Part shown: piece after piece, positions 61,230 through 64,000 of the stretch
How the letters are laid out: every line of letters starts with the position of its first letter
Position numbering within the stretch: position 1 is the first letter of the stretch
From: Paratinospora sagittata
Taxonomy: Eukaryota; Streptophyta; Magnoliopsida; Ranunculales; Menispermaceae
Assembly (NCBI GenBank): GCA_035771175.1
Contig: CM069608.1
Location: forward strand, 7,580,519-7,644,518
DNA length: 64,000 bases
Direction of reading: 5' to 3'
Program-made: the position numbers and the translations under genes
Notes under the pieces: generated by a model
What the model was told of the DNA's origin: nothing
The model's input: only the letters and a program-made list of their open reading frames with translations
Databases searched by the model: none

Positions 61230-64000
61230 CTACTAGGTGAAACAAGGAGTATTAACAAGCTTACATCCAAGCATACATGTTTTAGTTAACAAATCAAGAA
61301 TATATTTCCTTTGAGATAAGGAAATATCATTCTTTGATCGGGCCACTTTAATCCCAAGAAAGTACTTCAAGTCACCAAGCTGCTTCATTTCAAATTTTGA
61401 GGTTAAGTAACGTTGTAAGCTTTCTATTTCATCTTGATCATCACCTGTCACCTCCATATCATTAACATAGATAATCAAGGCACTAACTCTACCTTTTGGT
61501 GCTTCAAAAACAAAGTGGGATCAGAATTGCTTTGTTTATAGCCAAAGTTCTTCATAGACTTTGTAAATTTGCCGAACCAAGCTCTTGGAGATTATTTTAA
61601 CCCATACAACGTTTTCTTGAGTTTGCATACCATTGTAGTATTTGAGTACTTCTTTATACCTGAAAGAAGATTCATATACACTTCTTCAGCAAGATCTTTA
61701 TGTAAGAAAACATTCTTTACATCAAATTGAAGAAGTAGTCAATCTTAATTAACCACCAAAGACAAGAGTAATCTTACAGTATTAAGCTTTGCAACTGGTG
61801 CAAAAGTGTCTTCATATCAATCCCATAAGACTGTGTATACCCTTTTGCAACTAATTGGGCTTTTTACCTGACAATGGTCCCATCTGCTTTATGTTTAATT
61901 GCAAACACCCATCTACATCCCACGATATTCTTTCCCTCTGGTAGAGGCACAAGCTCCCAAGTAACATTTTTTTCAAGTGTTGTCATTTCTTCTGTCATGG
62001 CTTGTGTCCATCTGGCATCTGCTAAAGCTTCCTACATTTTATTAGGAATAGAAACAGACGACAATTGCAACACATCAGATGCATATGATTTAGACAACCT
62101 CTGGGAAGACACATAATGTCACACCCCAGTACACAGCACACCGCAGCGCCTAGTACCCCCGAGATCATTTGTCCACACTATTCACTCATGAATATTGAGA
62201 GCCTCCCCCAGATTCGAACTCGAAACCTCTTAAGGTTTGATTTCGCAATCTGAGTAGCACTATACTATTCATGAGTGAATAGTGTGGACAAATGATCTCG
62301 GGGGTACTAGACGCTGCGGTGTGCTGTGTACTGGGATGTGACACATAATCTCTAATAGGGTATCTAGTTTTGGCTTTAAGATCTGGTTCATATTTAGTGG
62401 GTGGTTTACACGGTTAGAACGAGGTGGAAGATGATATTGGAAAAATTGAGATTCAACATTAACATCATCAATAATTATAGAATTAAGATTAGTGGATACC
62501 TCTAGTTGAGTCTCAAGAGTAGATTGGCTTGGTGGTTGTATTGGATTGTTAGGCATACTATCATGGAGAGAGTTATCTTCAACATTAGGAGACGTCGGTT
62601 AAGCAATATGAGATTTTTCCCTTTCGTTTGGTTGACCGGTAGTGTCTTGAGTCGTTTGGCTACTAGAGAAATCCAAATCCAAGGGAAAAAACTCATGTAG
62701 TTCTTTTTGATTGATCACTTCTTCTCGATTCTCCCCTTGAAGTGATGAATCAGTAATCAGTAGCATGGAGAGGATTTCTTTCTCATGAAAAATAACATCC
62801 ATGAAAACATAAAACCTCATAGAAGACGGATCATAACACTTGTAGCCCTTTTGATTGATACCATATCCCACAAAAACACACTTCAAAGCACGAGACTCAA
62901 GCTTAATACGTTGATGTGGATGCAACTGAACATAGACCACACACCCAAAAATTCTAGGAGCCAAACATACCACTAGCGGAAGAGTGTAGTGATCAAATAT
63001 GGCTTCCAATTGTCTTAAACAATTGAGGATGCTTAATGGTGTTCAGTTTATCAACTAGACCGCCGAATTCAAGGCTTCACCCCACATGCTCCCCAATCAA
63101 GAGAGACTGAGTAACTTTCAATAAATGTCTATTTTTTTCGCTTTACAACACCGTTTTGTTGAGGGGAATAAGGACATGTTGTTTGATGAATAATACTTAT
63201 GGAGTGCATGAATTTTGTCAATTCTTGTTTGAAGTATTCTCCCCCATTAATCAAAGGACTCTTATTGAAGTGTCAAACTGAGTAGTTACCATTTGATGAA
63301 AGAGGCGAAAAACAGAGCATACATCACTTTTTATGCTTTAATTGATAAACCCAAGTCATTCGAGTACAATCATCTACAAAAGTTACAGATCATTTCATCC
63401 CGTTAAGAGCAGAAATTGCTGCTGGTCCCCGAACATTTGAATAAACTAATAAAAAAAGGGTGGTTTACTTTATCATCACTTAAATGAAAGGTAGTACGAT
63501 GACTTTTTGCCATTACACAAGTTTCACAAACAAAATTTGAGAAATTACATCCATTAAACAAAAAAAGAAAATAATTTCCTGAGATAACTAAAAGAGGGAT
63601 GTCCTACTCTTTTATGCCACAACCAAATTTCTTCTTTTTTCTTATTCACCAAATCTTTTTTCACCAAGTGAGCTTGCCCTTCACTATTGGAATGTTGGAA
63701 CCCATCTTCCAGATAGTACAATCCTCCGCTTTGTTTACCACTGCCAATCTTCTCTTTGGTATGTATGTCCTGAAAAATATAGTGAGTAGAAAAAAAATAG
63801 AGCTACACAATTATGTGATTTTGTTAATTGATTAATAGAGAGAAAGTTGCAGTTTAATGACGGAACAAATAAGACATCATTAATAGCTAAGGTAGGGGAG
63901 AACGGGATTGTATCAACTCTACTGACAGGAGATGATACACCATTTGCATTGGTAATGGAAGTTTTGAAACATTTAGAGGATAAGTGGCTAAATCTATAAC
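61230..64000 (-). pseudogene. Decayed Ty1/copia retrotransposon polyprotein, truncated at both ends
   Basis: Read on the minus strand from the window edge, the order is that of copia pol: a gag-pre-integrase-like zinc region (63.6-63.8 kb), integrase core with FVCETCVMAKSHR (~63.5 kb) and SPQQNGVVKRK (~63.15 kb), the integrase C-terminal part (62599-63009, SRALKCVFVGYG), and reverse transcriptase with YEDTFAPVAKLNTVR (~61.8 kb), [13 protein letters not shown] (~61.7 kb) and IIYVNDM (~61.47 kb, where YVDDM is usual). It ends with LGDLKYFLGI at ~61.37 kb. RNase H and the 3' LTR are missing at 61.23 kb. Several in-frame stops and shifts make it non-functional. A 225-bp inverted-repeat element interrupts it at 62118-62342. 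Confidence 0.85.
62118..62342. mobile_element. 225-bp inverted-repeat element nested in the copia relic
   Basis: Two 77-bp arms (62118-62194 and 62266-62342) are inverted repeats with only two mismatches. The ends are GTCACA/TGTGAC-like, and a 7-bp direct repeat, ACATAAT, flanks the element (62111-62117 and 62343-62349; it can be read as up to 10 bp). The 71-bp spacer has a tRNA B-box-like GAGTTCGAATCT on the minus strand. It has no coding capacity. It fits a MITE-type non-autonomous DNA transposon, possibly Mutator-like given the long arms, but the family is not certain. Confidence 0.8.

Noticed and set aside
62195..62265. A possible tRNA gene in the spacer of the nested inverted repeat
   Set aside because: Only a B-box-like segment is present; no cloverleaf with acceptor stem and anticodon arm could be formed.

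Overview
This is nuclear DNA of a flowering plant, almost certainly a eudicot. The genes have introns with GT-AG borders, the intergenic DNA is very AT-rich, and long A/T, poly-C and (AT)n tracts are common. All recognisable proteins belong to plant families: a GDA1/CD39 apyrase, a CC-NBS-LRR resistance protein, an expansin-like B protein, a BTB/NPH3 protein, a DUO1-type R2R3-MYB, a plant RhoGAP and the first exon of a PLAC8 protein. The dispersed repeats are also plant types (Au-like and other tRNA-derived SINEs, a hAT element, Ty1/copia). The species cannot be named from the sequence. Exon structures were built by hand from splice signals, reading phase and remembered family proteins.

Layout. 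0-6.4 kb: a diverged direct duplication, then a 2.1 kb non-autonomous hAT element with perfect 8-bp target duplications, then the first coding exon of a PLAC8-family gene (minus strand) whose other exons are not visible. 6.4-11.9 kb: AT-rich intergenic DNA with one SINE. 12.1-21.9 kb: APY7-type apyrase on the minus strand, with two coding exons and an inferred ~5 kb 5'-leader intron carrying three SINEs. 22-24.9 kb: AT-rich DNA with two copies of another SINE. 24.9-28.2 kb: a CNL resistance gene, intact apart from one in-frame TGA. 28.2-32.6 kb: non-coding, with three foldback elements and an 88-bp tandem duplication next to the expansin promoter. 32.7-34.0 kb: expansin-like B, five exons. 36.1-38.3 kb: NPH3/BTB gene, three exons. 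40.1-41.9 kb: DUO1-like MYB, three exons. 42.7-52.3 kb: RhoGAP on the minus strand, nine exons, convergent with the MYB gene. 53.2-64 kb: transposon graveyard with a SINE, a solo LTR inside a local duplication, a retroelement-type gene with four in-frame stops, and a decayed minus-strand Ty1/copia polyprotein interrupted by a 225-bp inverted-repeat element.

The host genes do not form an obvious pathway; they are ordinary neighbours in a gene-rich interval bordered by repeats. I found no convincing previously undescribed system. The most informative observations are the single nonsense codon in the CNL gene, paired loss of two cysteines in the expansin-like protein, a MYB-site pair upstream of the DUO1-like gene, a lysine where RhoGAPs carry the arginine finger, and the insertion histories readable from target-site duplications.
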